40,581 nt of DNA, from NCBI GenBank assembly GCA_049969935.1, contig JBMFNX010000011.1:1-40581 (forward strand). The letters are read 5' to 3'. The position numbers and the translations under genes were made by a program. The notes beneath the pieces are model-generated. The model saw only the letters and a list, made by a program, of their open reading frames with translations. It was not told the origin of the DNA and did no database searches. Shown here piece by piece: positions 13,054 to 21,908 of this stretch; the first letter of the stretch is position 1; every line of letters begins with the position of its first letter. The DNA is from JACIWG01 sp049969935. GTDB taxonomy: Archaea > Thermoproteota > Nitrososphaeria > JACIWG01.

Positions 13054-15159
13054 TTAAAGATACCATGGAAGCTTATCAAACTTTTCTAGTTCAAGAAGCA
13101 TTTTCCAGTAACTGTTAACTTCATCCTGTATGGCTTCTATCTCTTCTTCTGTAAGGTGCCTGTACCTGCCTTGGATGCATAAATATTCTTTAACAGGCTT
13201 CAGTTTTGCAGGCTTATACGTTATCTTTAACCTTCCATCCTCTATCTCGAAAAGCGGCCACACCCCTGTCAAAACAGCCAATCTTGAAACTTCAATAGAC
13301 TTTGATGTTTCAAAAAACCATCCTGTTGGACATGGTTGTATAAAATGTAGGTATGCTAAACCCTTCTGCTTAACTACAGTTTCTTTAGCCTTACCAATTT
13401 TATATTTCAAATCGTTAATATGAGATGGTGCACCTGTCGCAATATAGGGTATCCTGTGCATTGACATTATCAAAGGCATATCCTTTCTCCTTTCCCCCTT
13501 ACCCCTCCAAACTCTTCCAACAGGTGTTGTCGTAGTATAGGCGCCTAAAGGTGTAGCACCACTCCTTTGAACACCAGTATTCATGTAAGCTTCATTATCA
13601 TAGCAAATGTATAGTATGCTTTCTCCTCTTTCAGCCGCGGCTGAAAGTGACTGTAAGCCTATATCGTATGTTCCCCCATCTCCAGCCCAGACGGCTGAAA
13701 CAATCTTGTCAGCAAAATTTTTCGATCTGTATGTTCTGTATGTTCCAGTAGCGTAAGCTGCACCGGCTGCAAAGTTTGCGATATAGAATGGTACATTTAA
13801 AACTCCACATATGAAGCTTATGCCTGCACAGTGTGGTGGGAAAGAGAATACAACGTTAGGTCCTAACACTTCTAAAGTGTATCTCATTAAAATTGGTATA
13901 GTGCATCCTGGACAACCTTCTCCTCCAGAAAACAGAAGCCTTTTTTCACCGTCAACTATTTCTGATGACGCTATTCTCCTATTCTGTTTTGGTGTAGGAT
14001 GCTCAAAATAGTGTACTTCCCTATCATCTCTTTTAACTAAAATTTTGAACATGTCAACAAAATCGTTTACAGAAACGTTTTCACCACCCAGTCCAGTTAT
14101 AAAGTTGTAGACTTTTTTATCACATAAACCATATAAGGTTGCTCTTGTATCACAAAATATTGGTCCTCTTCCAGTACCATGGTTGACGCTTCTGTCAACC
14201 ACACCCACGCAACTAACATGATTCAAATAATCGCATACTTCCTTATGAGGGAATGGACGATAGACTCTTATTCTTAAAAGGCCTGCCTTTAACCCTTCAC
14301 CTCTAAGTTTATCTACAGCCCTCTTTGCAGCTGTACTCATCGACCCTACCGTGACAAGAGCATATTCTGCACCCTCAAGTCTATAGCATTCGACAAGTCC
14401 ACCATACTTTCTTCCAAAAATATCATAAAATTCTTCTTCAACCTCGTAGATAACCTTTTTCGCCCCATCAAAGACTTCCTCATACATTCTAGAGTACGCT
14501 GTTAACCCTTCTTGGGGTGGTGGAAAAACGTTAGGATACGCTTTCGATACAAGTGGGTTAACAAGATATTCTGGCCTATATTCTGGAAGAAAATTGTCTA
14601 CACTATCTTGGTCTGGAACACAAACTCTCTCATAACTGAATGAGAGGTAGAATCCGTCCATGTTCAGCATGGCTGGCAAGAGCACCCTACTATCTTCAGC
14701 AACCCTATATAGTTGAATCAACGTGTCAAGAGCCTCCTGGTTGCTTTCAACAAAATAAACTATCCAGCCCAAGTTTGTTTCAGGCATAACATCAGTATAG
14801 TCTGAGCCAAGAGACCATATTGATCCAACCCTCCTATTCGCAACAGCCATAACTATAGGCGCCCTAAACCCAGTAGCCTGAGCCACACACTCATGCATAT
14901 AGGCTAATCCCTGAGAAGATGTTGAAGTGAAAACTCTGTTTCCTGAAATAGATGCTCCTATTGCTATAGCCATGGCCGAATGTTCACCTTCAGCATGAAC
15001 GTATTCAGCATCCAATTCTCCGTTTGCAATAAATTCAGCTAAGTATTCGCTGATAGAAGTTTGAGGTGTTATCGGATATATTGGAATAACCTTTACTCTA
15101 GAAAGTTTCACTCCATACGCTATCGCCTTATTTCCTGTCATAACATCATAGTAGGGCAC
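13054..15159 (-). CDS. porAB: Pyruvate:ferredoxin oxidoreductase, fused alpha-beta subunit
   Basis: This 701-residue chain joins PorA (about 1-385) and PorB (about 395-701). The alpha part has PIYPITPQTSISEYLAEF and YVHAEGEHSAMAIAIGAS. The beta part has the iron-sulfur cysteines CPGC (416, 419), Cys444 in PPHCAG and Cys610 in QPCPTGW, and the thiamine diphosphate site GDGGTYDIG with CYDNEAYMNTG. It oxidises pyruvate to acetyl-CoA and CO2 with reduction of ferredoxin. In most archaea alpha and beta are separate genes, so the fusion is notable. No stop or frameshift is seen at the junction (about 380-410). GTG 15159 is chosen because a perfect GGAGGTGA (15165-15172) lies five bases upstream; that site includes the porD stop. 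It is part of porG - porD - porAB - acdA. A related 2-oxoacid substrate cannot be excluded. Confidence 0.92.
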   Translation of the reverse strand: MPYYDVMTGNKAIAYGVKLSRVKVIPIYPITPQTSISEYLAEFIANGELDAEYVHAEGEHSAMAIAIGASISGNRVFTSTSSQGLAYMHECVAQATGFRAPIVMAVANRRVGSIWSLGSDYTDVMPETNLGWIVYFVESNQEALDTLIQLYRVAEDSRVLLPAMLNMDGFYLSFSYERVCVPDQDSVDNFLPEYRPEYLVNPLVSKAYPNVFPPPQEGLTAYSRMYEEVFDGAKKVIYEVEEEFYDIFGRKYGGLVECYRLEGAEYALVTVGSMSTAAKRAVDKLRGEGLKAGLLRIRVYRPFPHKEVCDYLNHVSCVGVVDRSVNHGTGRGPIFCDTRATLYGLCDKKVYNFITGLGGENVSVNDFVDMFKILVKRDDREVHYFEHPTPKQNRRIASSEIVDGEKRLLFSGGEGCPGCTIPILMRYTLEVLGPNVVFSFPPHCAGISFICGVLNVPFYIANFAAGAAYATGTYRTYRSKNFADKIVSAVWAGDGGTYDIGLQSLSAAAERGESILYICYDNEAYMNTGVQRSGATPLGAYTTTTPVGRVWRGKGERRKDMPLIMSMHRIPYIATGAPSHINDLKYKIGKAKETVVKQKGLAYLHFIQPCPTGWFFETSKSIEVSRLAVLTGVWPLFEIEDGRLKITYKPAKLKPVKEYLCIQGRYRHLTEEEIEAIQDEVNSYWKMLLELEKFDKLPWYL

Positions 15160-15164
15160 AGTAT

Positions 15165-15431
15165 TCACCTCCTAAACTCGTCCACTAACCTTATTGCCTT
15201 AGTTGGACACTCGTTTGCACAAATTCCACATCCTTTGCAAAACCTAAGGTCAATATTTGGACCCCTTTCTGACCTTATTATAGCAATTTCTGGACAAAAG
15301 TTTTCACAAACCCAGCATTTAACGCATTTGCTGAAATCTACTTCTGGCCTTTGAACTCTCCAATCTCCAACATACCATCCGCCAACATCTAGGCCGCCTA
15401 ACACAAAAGCCTTAAACTTCCCTTCAACCAT
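15165..15431 (-). CDS. porD: Pyruvate:ferredoxin oxidoreductase delta subunit (2x[4Fe-4S] ferredoxin)
   Basis: The 88-residue protein from ATG 15431 carries two ferredoxin cluster motifs: CVKCWVCENFCPE (C-x2-C-x2-C-x3-C) and CKGCGICANECP. The N-terminal part (GGWYVGDWRVQRPEVD) is the conserved PorD lead-in. It shuttles electrons from the catalytic subunit to soluble ferredoxin. The start at 15431 is preceded by GGTG at a sensible distance and sits five bases after the porG stop; a longer in-frame start at 15473 would overlap porG and is less likely. Its TGA stop is embedded in the ribosome site of porAB. Confidence 0.93.
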   Translation of the reverse strand: MVEGKFKAFVLGGLDVGGWYVGDWRVQRPEVDFSKCVKCWVCENFCPEIAIIRSERGPNIDLRFCKGCGICANECPTKAIRLVDEFRR

Positions 15432-15435
15432 ACTA

Positions 15436-16002
15436 TCACACCAACCTTTTAAACACAACATTCTCGTATCCAATTTTTGCAGCTAAAACATTTTTTTCAA
15501 GCAAAGAACCTGTAAATCTTCTTCTTATACCCTCTAATATGGCCTCCAATCCAATTAATCCAGACGCTCTCGAGAAAGCGGCTGCCATAACCGTGTTCGG
15601 AATAGGTTTACCAATATTTTCTATCGCAATTTTTGTTGCATCAACTACAGCTAAGCAACCTATTTTTGGCTCACCCAAAAAGCTGTAGGCTTCATCAAAA
15701 TTCATAAACGTGTTATAGACTACAAGCCCATCCTCTTTCAAGTTATTGAGCACGTCAACACTTTTTGGCAAAAAGGCATCTAAAACTATAACACAGTGTG
15801 GTGACACTATCTGGCTTCTTGTAGAATACTTTTCGTCTCCTATGGAAACAAATGATGTTAACGGTGCCCCACGACGTTGCGCACCATAAAGTGGGAACGC
15901 TCTACAAAATTTGTTTTCAAAGTTGGCTGCTAAAGCAATCAGTTCCCCGCATGCTACAACCCCCTGACCTCCTCTACCATGTATTCTAATCTCATAAAGC
16001 AT
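15436..16002 (-). CDS. porG: Pyruvate:ferredoxin oxidoreductase gamma subunit
   Basis: The 188-residue protein from ATG 16002 (a TTG at 16017 would add five residues) matches PorG over its length. It has the N-terminal YEIRIHGRGGQGVVACGELIA glycine-rich motif, the FPLYGAQRRGAPLTSFV segment, and the PIPNTVMAAAFSRASGLI stretch that contacts the CoA/2-oxoacid side. It is the promoter-proximal gene of the por operon. A TATA box, TTTTATATAAAA (16044-16055), lies upstream; spacing puts the transcript start near 16023, giving a 20-base leader to ATG 16002 or a near-leaderless TTG. No clear ribosome site decides between them. Confidence 0.93.
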   Translation of the reverse strand: MLYEIRIHGRGGQGVVACGELIALAANFENKFCRAFPLYGAQRRGAPLTSFVSIGDEKYSTRSQIVSPHCVIVLDAFLPKSVDVLNNLKEDGLVVYNTFMNFDEAYSFLGEPKIGCLAVVDATKIAIENIGKPIPNTVMAAAFSRASGLIGLEAILEGIRRRFTGSLLEKNVLAAKIGYENVVFKRLV

Positions 16003-16121
16003 GCTTTCTTTATACAAAAACGATCAAAGTACAATTTTTACTATTTTATATAAAAGCATTTCTAAAATTTTTAAGCTTAAATAGAATTGTTTGTCCCCCT
16101 AATTGTTAGCTGACCAAAAAT

Positions 16122-16991
16122 ATGTCCTCTAGCATGGAATTAAAAAATAAGATTCTTTTCACCATCATGGTTCTAATATGGGGTGTGAACTGGTCAGCTA
16201 TGAAAATAGGTCTTCAAATTGCACCCGTTTTCACATTCAACTTCCATCGTTTTATATTCTCAACCATTTTCCTACTTTTCCTCTGTCTCGTTAAAAAGGT
16301 CAGTTGGGTAAAAGATTTACAAACAAATATTCGCATGATAATATACTGTTTTACTTCAATATTCGGATTCACATTAACCACGATCGGTTTAATACATCAG
16401 TCAAGTGGTGTTGGAGCTGTTTTAACTTACACTCAACCAATATGGGTTTTCTTGCTTTCACTCTACCTTTTAAACGAGAAGTTTTCGTTCACAAAACTTT
16501 TTGGAATATTTCTCGGCCTACTGGGTGTAACCTTGCTCTTCCTCAAAGATGCAGGTTCAATGGCTTCAACCTCATCCATACTAATAGTCTTTGGCGCGAT
16601 CCTTTGGGCTCTAAGCACCGTCTATTATAAGATGAAATTAGAAAGCGTTGACGCAATTTATCTAAATTTCTATAACTCCATACTTGCAACTTTTACAGCT
16701 TTCATACTAAGTTTAGCTCTAGAAAATCCCTTTGCCACATACAATTTAACCTACCTAATTAACGTAGTATATAGTGGTGCTCTAGCTTCAGGTGTCGGTA
16801 TGACAATATGGGTTTTCCTATTAAAAAATGAAAATGCTGTAACCATTTCAAGTTCTAGTCTGATTGTTCCTATTCTAGCGTTAATGTTCAGTTCAATAAT
16901 CTTGGGTGAGGAAATCGGATACAGAACAATTCTTGGTTCCGCTTTTGTCTTGACCGGAATATATCTTGTTAATAGAAAAAGGGTATCGTAA
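16122..16991 (+). CDS. EamA/DMT-superfamily transporter
   Basis: The 289-residue protein has ten predicted membrane helices arranged as two EamA repeats (about 10-140 and 150-285). Signature positions include the first-helix LIWGVNWSAMKIGL, the end of repeat 1 (LFGIFLGLLGVTLLFLK) and the matching end of repeat 2 (ILGSAFVLTGIYLVNRKRV). DMT transporters move amino acids, nucleobases or metabolites, usually outward; the substrate is not predictable. ATG 16122 follows an AGCTTAAATAG box (about 16074-16084) by a leader of roughly 20 bases. It is divergent from porG. The downstream GNAT gene has its own TATA-like box, so the two are probably separate units. Confidence 0.88.
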   Translation: MSSSMELKNKILFTIMVLIWGVNWSAMKIGLQIAPVFTFNFHRFIFSTIFLLFLCLVKKVSWVKDLQTNIRMIIYCFTSIFGFTLTTIGLIHQSSGVGAVLTYTQPIWVFLLSLYLLNEKFSFTKLFGIFLGLLGVTLLFLKDAGSMASTSSILIVFGAILWALSTVYYKMKLESVDAIYLNFYNSILATFTAFILSLALENPFATYNLTYLINVVYSGALASGVGMTIWVFLLKNENAVTISSSSLIVPILALMFSSIILGEEIGYRTILGSAFVLTGIYLVNRKRVS

Positions 16992-17042
16992 AAATAATTT
17001 ACTTTTAATATTATTTGTTTTAAACAGTTAAAGGGGCAAGAT

Positions 17043-17597
17043 ATGGTCCTAATAAGTGGTAACACAGTTTCATTAAGGACGCTAGAATATAAAGATCTAG
17101 AATACGTTTACCGCATGATTAATAGTCTTGAATCGATTGGTGAATATGATGTTATACAGTTAACTAGTTGGGGTGAGATTGAAAAGTGGTTTAAAACACC
17201 AGTTTCTTCTGACGATTTTGTAATGCTCGTTATCGAAAAGAATGATGACAAAAGAATTCTTGGCTTCGTAGCATATTACATTGTTCATCCAATACTTAAA
17301 CTATTGGAGATCGGCTTCCAAATCTTTTCAAAAGAGGATAGGGGAAAAGGTTATGTTTCTGAAGCAGTAAACCTTTTACTAAATTTCCTTTTTGCAAGCA
17401 AAAATGTTGAACGAATACAGGCAACAACCCATGTAGAGAATATTGGATCACAGAAGGTTCTCGAAAAGAATGGTTTTGTGAGGGAAGGTGAGTTAAGGTG
17501 CTCACTTTATAGGGACGGGAAATATTATAACACTTACATTTACAGTATTCTGAGAAGGGATTGGGAAAAACTGTTTTCGGAATATGCCAAAGAATAA
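17043..17597 (+). CDS. GNAT-family N-acetyltransferase (RimJ/RimL-like)
   Basis: The 184-residue protein has the RimJ/RimL-type GNAT order: N-terminal VSLRTLEYKDLEYVYRMI, central beta strands (RILGFVAYYIV, LLEIGFQIF), the acetyl-CoA pyrophosphate loop in DRGKGYVSEAV (Q/RxxGxG/A), then THVENIGSQKVLEKNGFVREGELR, the conserved N-x-x-S-x-x-v-l-e-K-x-G-F block. It would acetylate a protein N-terminus or a small amine. A TTTAAAC box at 17018-17024 places the transcript start at or very near ATG 17043. It sits 27 bases before the endonuclease V gene, which may be co-transcribed. The substrate is unknown. Confidence 0.88.
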   Translation: MVLISGNTVSLRTLEYKDLEYVYRMINSLESIGEYDVIQLTSWGEIEKWFKTPVSSDDFVMLVIEKNDDKRILGFVAYYIVHPILKLLEIGFQIFSKEDRGKGYVSEAVNLLLNFLFASKNVERIQATTHVENIGSQKVLEKNGFVREGELRCSLYRDGKYYNTYIYSILRRDWEKLFSEYAKE

Positions 17598-17624
17598 ATA
17601 TTTTTAGCGTGTACACCATGTGGA

Positions 17625-18242
17625 TTGATTAGGATAGACTTAGAAAAAGCTCGCCGTGTACAGATGATTATAGCAAAAAAGAGTATAGAAGAAGATGACT
17701 TCAGTAAACCAATAAAGTATGTGGGGGGAATTGATGTAGCATTTAAATCAAAATTTTCGATTGGTGCAGCAGTTGTATTAGATTTTGAAAACCTAAATGT
17801 TCTAGAAAAAAGTTTTTATGTTTCAGAAGTTAGGGTACCATATATTCCAACTTATCTCGCTTTTAGAGAAATAATGGCTATGGCTGGTGCAATAAGGAAG
17901 CTTTCAATAAAACCTGATATAGTATTGGTTGATGCTCACGGCAAATGTCATCCTAGAAGGGCTGGTGAAGCCACACACTTGGGTGTTCTTTTAAATATTC
18001 CAACCATAGGTGTAGCAAAATCGTATTTAACTGGTAGAGAAAGGGATGACGGATACATTGTCGATGGCAATGAAGTGCTAGGGTACCGTTTAAAGTCTAA
18101 CGTTTACATCAGTGTTGGACACAAAATTTCTTTGAATACAGCAATTGAAGTTGTTAAAAAGTTACTCGTCAACGAAATACCTGAGCCGACAAGACAGGCT
18201 CACATTTACGCAAATGAAGTTAAAAATATTTTAAGAATCTGA
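17625..18242 (+). CDS. nfi: Endonuclease V (deoxyinosine repair)
   Basis: The 205-residue protein matches endonuclease V, which nicks DNA (or RNA) one base 3' of deaminated adenine. Catalytic acidic residues are all present: Asp37 in YVGGIDVAF, Glu82 in LAFREI and Asp103 in LVDAHGKCHPRRAGEATHLG. The wedge motif reads PYIPTYLAFRE, with Thr where Gly is common. The start is TTG 17625; the ATG at 17618 is out of frame and no better in-frame codon exists. A DHH phosphoesterase follows 60 bases later, forming a possible nucleic-acid repair pair. The family call is firm; substrate preference for DNA or RNA is not visible. Confidence 0.93.
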   Translation: MIRIDLEKARRVQMIIAKKSIEEDDFSKPIKYVGGIDVAFKSKFSIGAAVVLDFENLNVLEKSFYVSEVRVPYIPTYLAFREIMAMAGAIRKLSIKPDIVLVDAHGKCHPRRAGEATHLGVLLNIPTIGVAKSYLTGRERDDGYIVDGNEVLGYRLKSNVYISVGHKISLNTAIEVVKKLLVNEIPEPTRQAHIYANEVKNILRI

Positions 18243-18302
18243 ACACTATTCTATTAATTTAAAGTTTATTTTAATAAAGGAAGCATCTGATGCTAGGATA
18301 AT

Positions 18303-19247
18303 ATGCATATAATAACTCATGGTGACTGTGATGGTATATGTGCTGGCGCCCTAGTTCTCTCAATATATTCTGACTCTAAAGTTATATTCAGTAATCCAGT
18401 TAGACTTTATGAAACGTTAAAGAAAATTGATAAGAATGAAACAATTATAGTCTGTGATGTTGCAGTTAATGAAGTCATCTTCCAGAGTGTGGGCAACTTT
18501 TTTAAAGATTTCAAATCCGTCATCTACATAGACCATCATCCCCTATCACATGAGGTGAGCTCAAATCTTTCATCTAATGTTGAAGTGGTTCACATGCTTG
18601 GCGCTTCTGCCTCTGAGCTTGCCTTCTATAGGTTCAAGGAGTCAATAAATCCTGACATGGGTAGAATTGCAGTTTATGGTTCTATTGGAGACTACCTAGA
18701 TAATACTATGGGGGTTCAAAAGATTATCGAAAACTGGGACAAACGTACACTATATTTTCAGACCGGTATACTCATCCAGGCTCTTGAAGCGATTGGAAAA
18801 AATGATGGCATGAAGTTAGACATTTTAAATAATCTTTCAAAAAATATTCTTCCATCAGAAATAGATTCCTTAACCCAATTGGCTGTTGAAGCATCCCGTA
18901 ATGAGGAAAGGATGAGGGAATATGTTAAAAGGAATGCTGTGAAGTTTGGTGAAATAGGGTATGTGCTTGACCCAAAGGGTCCATTGGGTAAAGCTGCTAT
19001 ATACGCTAGAGCATACACTGGCGCACATGTAGGTTTAGCGGCTGAAATAAAGCATGGAAAGGTTGAAATGAGTTTAAGAACACCCTTTAATATAGACTTA
19101 AATTCTATTCTTGTCAAGGTTACTCCAAAATTTGATGGAGTTGGTGGCGGCCACGCTAAAGCTGCTGGGGCAGAAGTACCTTATGAAAGGTTTCAGGAAT
19201 TTCTTGAAGCTTTAAGCAATCAGATTTCTGTCACTTTGCCCAAATGA
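18303..19247 (+). CDS. DHH-family phosphoesterase (RecJ/NrnA-like)
   Basis: The 314-residue protein has the DHH domain motifs in order: THGDCDGICAGAL (Asp8, Asp10), IVCDVAV (Asp52), IDHHPLS (Asp77-His78-His79) and GSIGDYLD. A C-terminal DHHA1 domain follows with the GGGHAKAAG substrate-binding motif. These are manganese-dependent exonucleases or oligonucleotide/nucleotide phosphodiesterases; archaeal members include RecJ-like nucleases associated with the replisome. At 314 residues it is shorter than the GAN/RecJ exonucleases, so nano-RNase or cyclic dinucleotide activity is equally possible. ATG 18303 is preceded by AGGAT. It follows endonuclease V and precedes the aminotransferase. Confidence 0.88.
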   Translation: MHIITHGDCDGICAGALVLSIYSDSKVIFSNPVRLYETLKKIDKNETIIVCDVAVNEVIFQSVGNFFKDFKSVIYIDHHPLSHEVSSNLSSNVEVVHMLGASASELAFYRFKESINPDMGRIAVYGSIGDYLDNTMGVQKIIENWDKRTLYFQTGILIQALEAIGKNDGMKLDILNNLSKNILPSEIDSLTQLAVEASRNEERMREYVKRNAVKFGEIGYVLDPKGPLGKAAIYARAYTGAHVGLAAEIKHGKVEMSLRTPFNIDLNSILVKVTPKFDGVGGGHAKAAGAEVPYERFQEFLEALSNQISVTLPK

Positions 19248-19298
19248 TACTTTAAAACTTTATTAATGAAATTTTAACAAATTATAGGTGAAGGTGAA

Positions 19299-20516
19299 AT
19301 GGATTTTTACAAATTTTTAGCAAGCAGAACCGATAGAATGAAGGCTTCTGAAGTTAGGGAACTCGTCAAATATTCTAGGCGCAAGGATTTGATATCCTTT
19401 GGAGGAGGTTTACCTGATCCTACAACATTACCTTCGAAAGAGGAGATAGAATCGGCTATAGAATTTATTTCATCTTTGGGTGACAAAGCTTTCCAATATA
19501 GTCCCACAAGCGGTGTTCCAGAATTAAAGGCTGAACTGGTAAAATATTGTAGAGACAGGCTTGGCATAAAGGCTTCAGAAGATGAAATAATTGTTGTTAC
19601 TGGAAGCCAGCAGGCTCTAGATATTAGTGCAAGAATATTGATAAACCAAAGAGACTATATTATTACTGAACTTCCAACTTACATTGCAGCTATTCAAGCA
19701 TTTAATCTTATGCGTCCAAACTACTTGGGTATCCCAATGGATGATGATGGTATGAAGCTAGATTGTCTTGAAAAATCTTTAAAGGAGTTGAGGGAAAGGG
19801 GTTTGAAGCCAAAATTTTTGTACACCATTCCAACATGCCAGAATCCAGCCGGCCTTTCAATGTCAATGGAAAGGAGAAGACATTTGCTTGAAATCGCGTC
19901 AAAATATGATTTCATCATAATAGAAGATGATCCATATGGCAGGCTAATCTTTAAACAATCTGATTTAAAGAGGCTGAAAAGTCTAGATGAAGAAGGTAGG
20001 GTTATCTATGTTTCGACTTTCAGCAAAATTTATGCTCCAGGTGTCAGAATTGGATGGATTGTCGCAGACAAGAGTATAGTAAACTTTTATGAGCTAGCAA
20101 AACAATTTATAGACCTCTGCTCCTCCTCAATCAATCAGTATATCGTATTACATGCTTTACAGTCGAACCTTATAGATAAAAGGATTCCATTAATCGTGCA
20201 AAAGTACAAGAGAAAATGTGAGCTCATGTATAATCTTTTGAAGGAAATGATGCCAGAAGATTCAAAATGGAGTAATCCAGTTGGCGGCATGTTCATTTTT
20301 GGATGGTTAAATGAAAAGATTAACACTAAGAAAATGTTGGTTGATGTGATAGAAAGGTATGGTGTAGCATATGTTCCTGGAGCCTCATTTTTTGTAGATG
20401 GTACAGGATGGAATACAATGAGGTTAAACTTTTCTTTTCCAACTGAAGAGCAAATATTAGCTGGTGTAGAACGTCTTTCAAAGGCCATTAAGGAGGAAGC
20501 TAAAAACATTCACTAA
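19299..20516 (+). CDS. PLP-dependent class I/II aminotransferase (2-aminoadipate/aromatic type)
   Basis: The 405-residue fold-type I aminotransferase resembles LysN/ARO8-type enzymes. Visible features are ISFGGGLPDP at the N-terminus, TGSQQALD (phosphate loop), Asn182 in PTCQNPAG, Asp211 and Tyr213 in EDDPYG, the Schiff-base Lys243 in STFSKIYAPGVRIGW, and the carboxylate-binding Arg in MRLNFSF near the C-terminus. It would transaminate 2-aminoadipate, aromatic or branched amino acids with 2-oxoglutarate. GGTGAAGGTGAA precedes ATG 19299 as ribosome site. Aromatic biosynthesis genes lie 13 kb away, so tyrosine/phenylalanine transamination is possible but not shown. Confidence 0.9.
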   Translation: MDFYKFLASRTDRMKASEVRELVKYSRRKDLISFGGGLPDPTTLPSKEEIESAIEFISSLGDKAFQYSPTSGVPELKAELVKYCRDRLGIKASEDEIIVVTGSQQALDISARILINQRDYIITELPTYIAAIQAFNLMRPNYLGIPMDDDGMKLDCLEKSLKELRERGLKPKFLYTIPTCQNPAGLSMSMERRRHLLEIASKYDFIIIEDDPYGRLIFKQSDLKRLKSLDEEGRVIYVSTFSKIYAPGVRIGWIVADKSIVNFYELAKQFIDLCSSSINQYIVLHALQSNLIDKRIPLIVQKYKRKCELMYNLLKEMMPEDSKWSNPVGGMFIFGWLNEKINTKKMLVDVIERYGVAYVPGASFFVDGTGWNTMRLNFSFPTEEQILAGVERLSKAIKEEAKNIH

Positions 20517-20590
20517 ATTATCTATCTTTTTTATTTCATGCGATTGTATTTTTTGAATATGCTTAAAATTGTTAATCAAGTCATAGATAA

Positions 20591-21892
20591 CTATTTTCTT
20601 ATCCCAATAACATCCAAAACTATTTTCCTAACAGGATTCTGTAAAATTTCTGCTATAGAAGGCTTTGTCCTACCACTGTCTCCGTGAATAAACTCTTTAA
20701 CATATGTTCCAGCATCACATTCAATAATTAATTCCAATCTTTTTTTACCTAAAAGCCTATATTCCACATTTTTTACAACCCTTTCTCTGAGAAGGTCCGC
20801 TCTCCTATGTAGGACTCTTATAGGTGTCTTTTGCGAAACTTTAACATTTTTTAAGGTTGACAACTTTTCCAGTTCCCTACTATTTAATATTTTGCTGAAT
20901 GTCACTATTGCCCTGTACACTTTATCATTTTTAGCCTCCTTAACTTTTATTACTTCATCTTTTGTAGCCAGTTTTAAATCATTTACTTGAACATATTTTG
21001 ACCTATTTATCTCATTTTTTACCTTCTCGAGGTCTATGCTCCTTTTTTTCGGGTCTATTATTTCTATAATGAATGGTCTATAGTCTAGACATCTAACGTC
21101 AACATCTTCTCTTCCTGACCCATGGAACCTTGACCTTTTTCCTCCAGTCATTCTTATCAACGGCTTTTCTATAACATGCTGTACTGAGCTCCTATACATT
21201 TTACCCTTCCAGTTACAAAATTTGCAGCCCTTCCCCCTGCACCTTCTACAGTACCATGTCGTCTGAGGTATGCCTCTCACAAGCTTCTTGTATCCTCCAT
21301 ATATGTATAGGCTCTTTGACTTTAATTCTACTCTTAATTTTTTAAGGTTAACTAGTATAAGAAGTTGGGGGTCTTTGTGTTCTACAATTTTGTCAAGCTT
21401 CTCGCATAAGCTTTTACCAATTTCCCTGTTTATTTCATCTTTAATGGATTCACTGTATTGGGAAGAAATTTTAAGAAGTATTTCATCACTTTCATACAGT
21501 TTCTTGTTTAGAACTGTTCCAACCAAAAAGTTTTCAAACTCGTAGGCTTTAGCCTTCCTGAAAGCTTCCTCCCCAAGCTTTGGCACAATGTATGTGAAAA
21601 TGTCTTCACAAAATTGGCAAACTCTTTTGCCTTGTTCAACATTTCCTATTTTCCGAAAATGGTATTCTTGAAAATTTTCCATTTTAACATTAATGTTCAC
21701 GCCAAAGTCAAGTGATAATGCAATAAAATCTCGTATAATTTTTCCTCTCTCCTCATTTGTTATACCATGTAATAGTTTCGCAAAAGCTCTTCCCAAGCAC
21801 CTATTACACACATATCCAATATTCAATATTTCGGAGGCGATTTTAACAATCTCTGCAATATTTCCTTCTCCCGACATACTTTCTGTAGTCAT
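20591..21892 (-). CDS. pus10: tRNA pseudouridine synthase Pus10
   Basis: The 433-residue protein from ATG 21892 matches archaeal Pus10, which makes pseudouridine 54 (and 55) in tRNA. Features are an N-terminal zinc module (CNRCLGR, later CQFC), a THUMP-type region, a second cysteine cluster (CRRCRGKGCKFC), and the catalytic domain with FHGSGREDVDVRCL, whose Asp is the nucleophile, followed by RPFIIEI. The C-terminal CDAGTYVKEFIHGDSGRTKPS is also typical. A TTG at 21919 would overlap the upstream flavoprotein gene by 11 bases; ATG 21892 avoids this, and ATG 21877 is a third option. It is transcribed behind the NfnAB-type genes, an association probably without functional meaning. Confidence 0.92.
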   Translation of the reverse strand: MTTESMSGEGNIAEIVKIASEILNIGYVCNRCLGRAFAKLLHGITNEERGKIIRDFIALSLDFGVNINVKMENFQEYHFRKIGNVEQGKRVCQFCEDIFTYIVPKLGEEAFRKAKAYEFENFLVGTVLNKKLYESDEILLKISSQYSESIKDEINREIGKSLCEKLDKIVEHKDPQLLILVNLKKLRVELKSKSLYIYGGYKKLVRGIPQTTWYCRRCRGKGCKFCNWKGKMYRSSVQHVIEKPLIRMTGGKRSRFHGSGREDVDVRCLDYRPFIIEIIDPKKRSIDLEKVKNEINRSKYVQVNDLKLATKDEVIKVKEAKNDKVYRAIVTFSKILNSRELEKLSTLKNVKVSQKTPIRVLHRRADLLRERVVKNVEYRLLGKKRLELIIECDAGTYVKEFIHGDSGRTKPSIAEILQNPVRKIVLDVIGIRK

Positions 21893-21908
21893 ACACTTAC
21901 TTTCAAAT

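Noticed and set aside
13811..14011. Plus-strand frames opposite porAB, acdA, ilvD and the aro genes
   Set aside because: All are antisense shadows of strongly matched minus-strand genes, without family features of their own.
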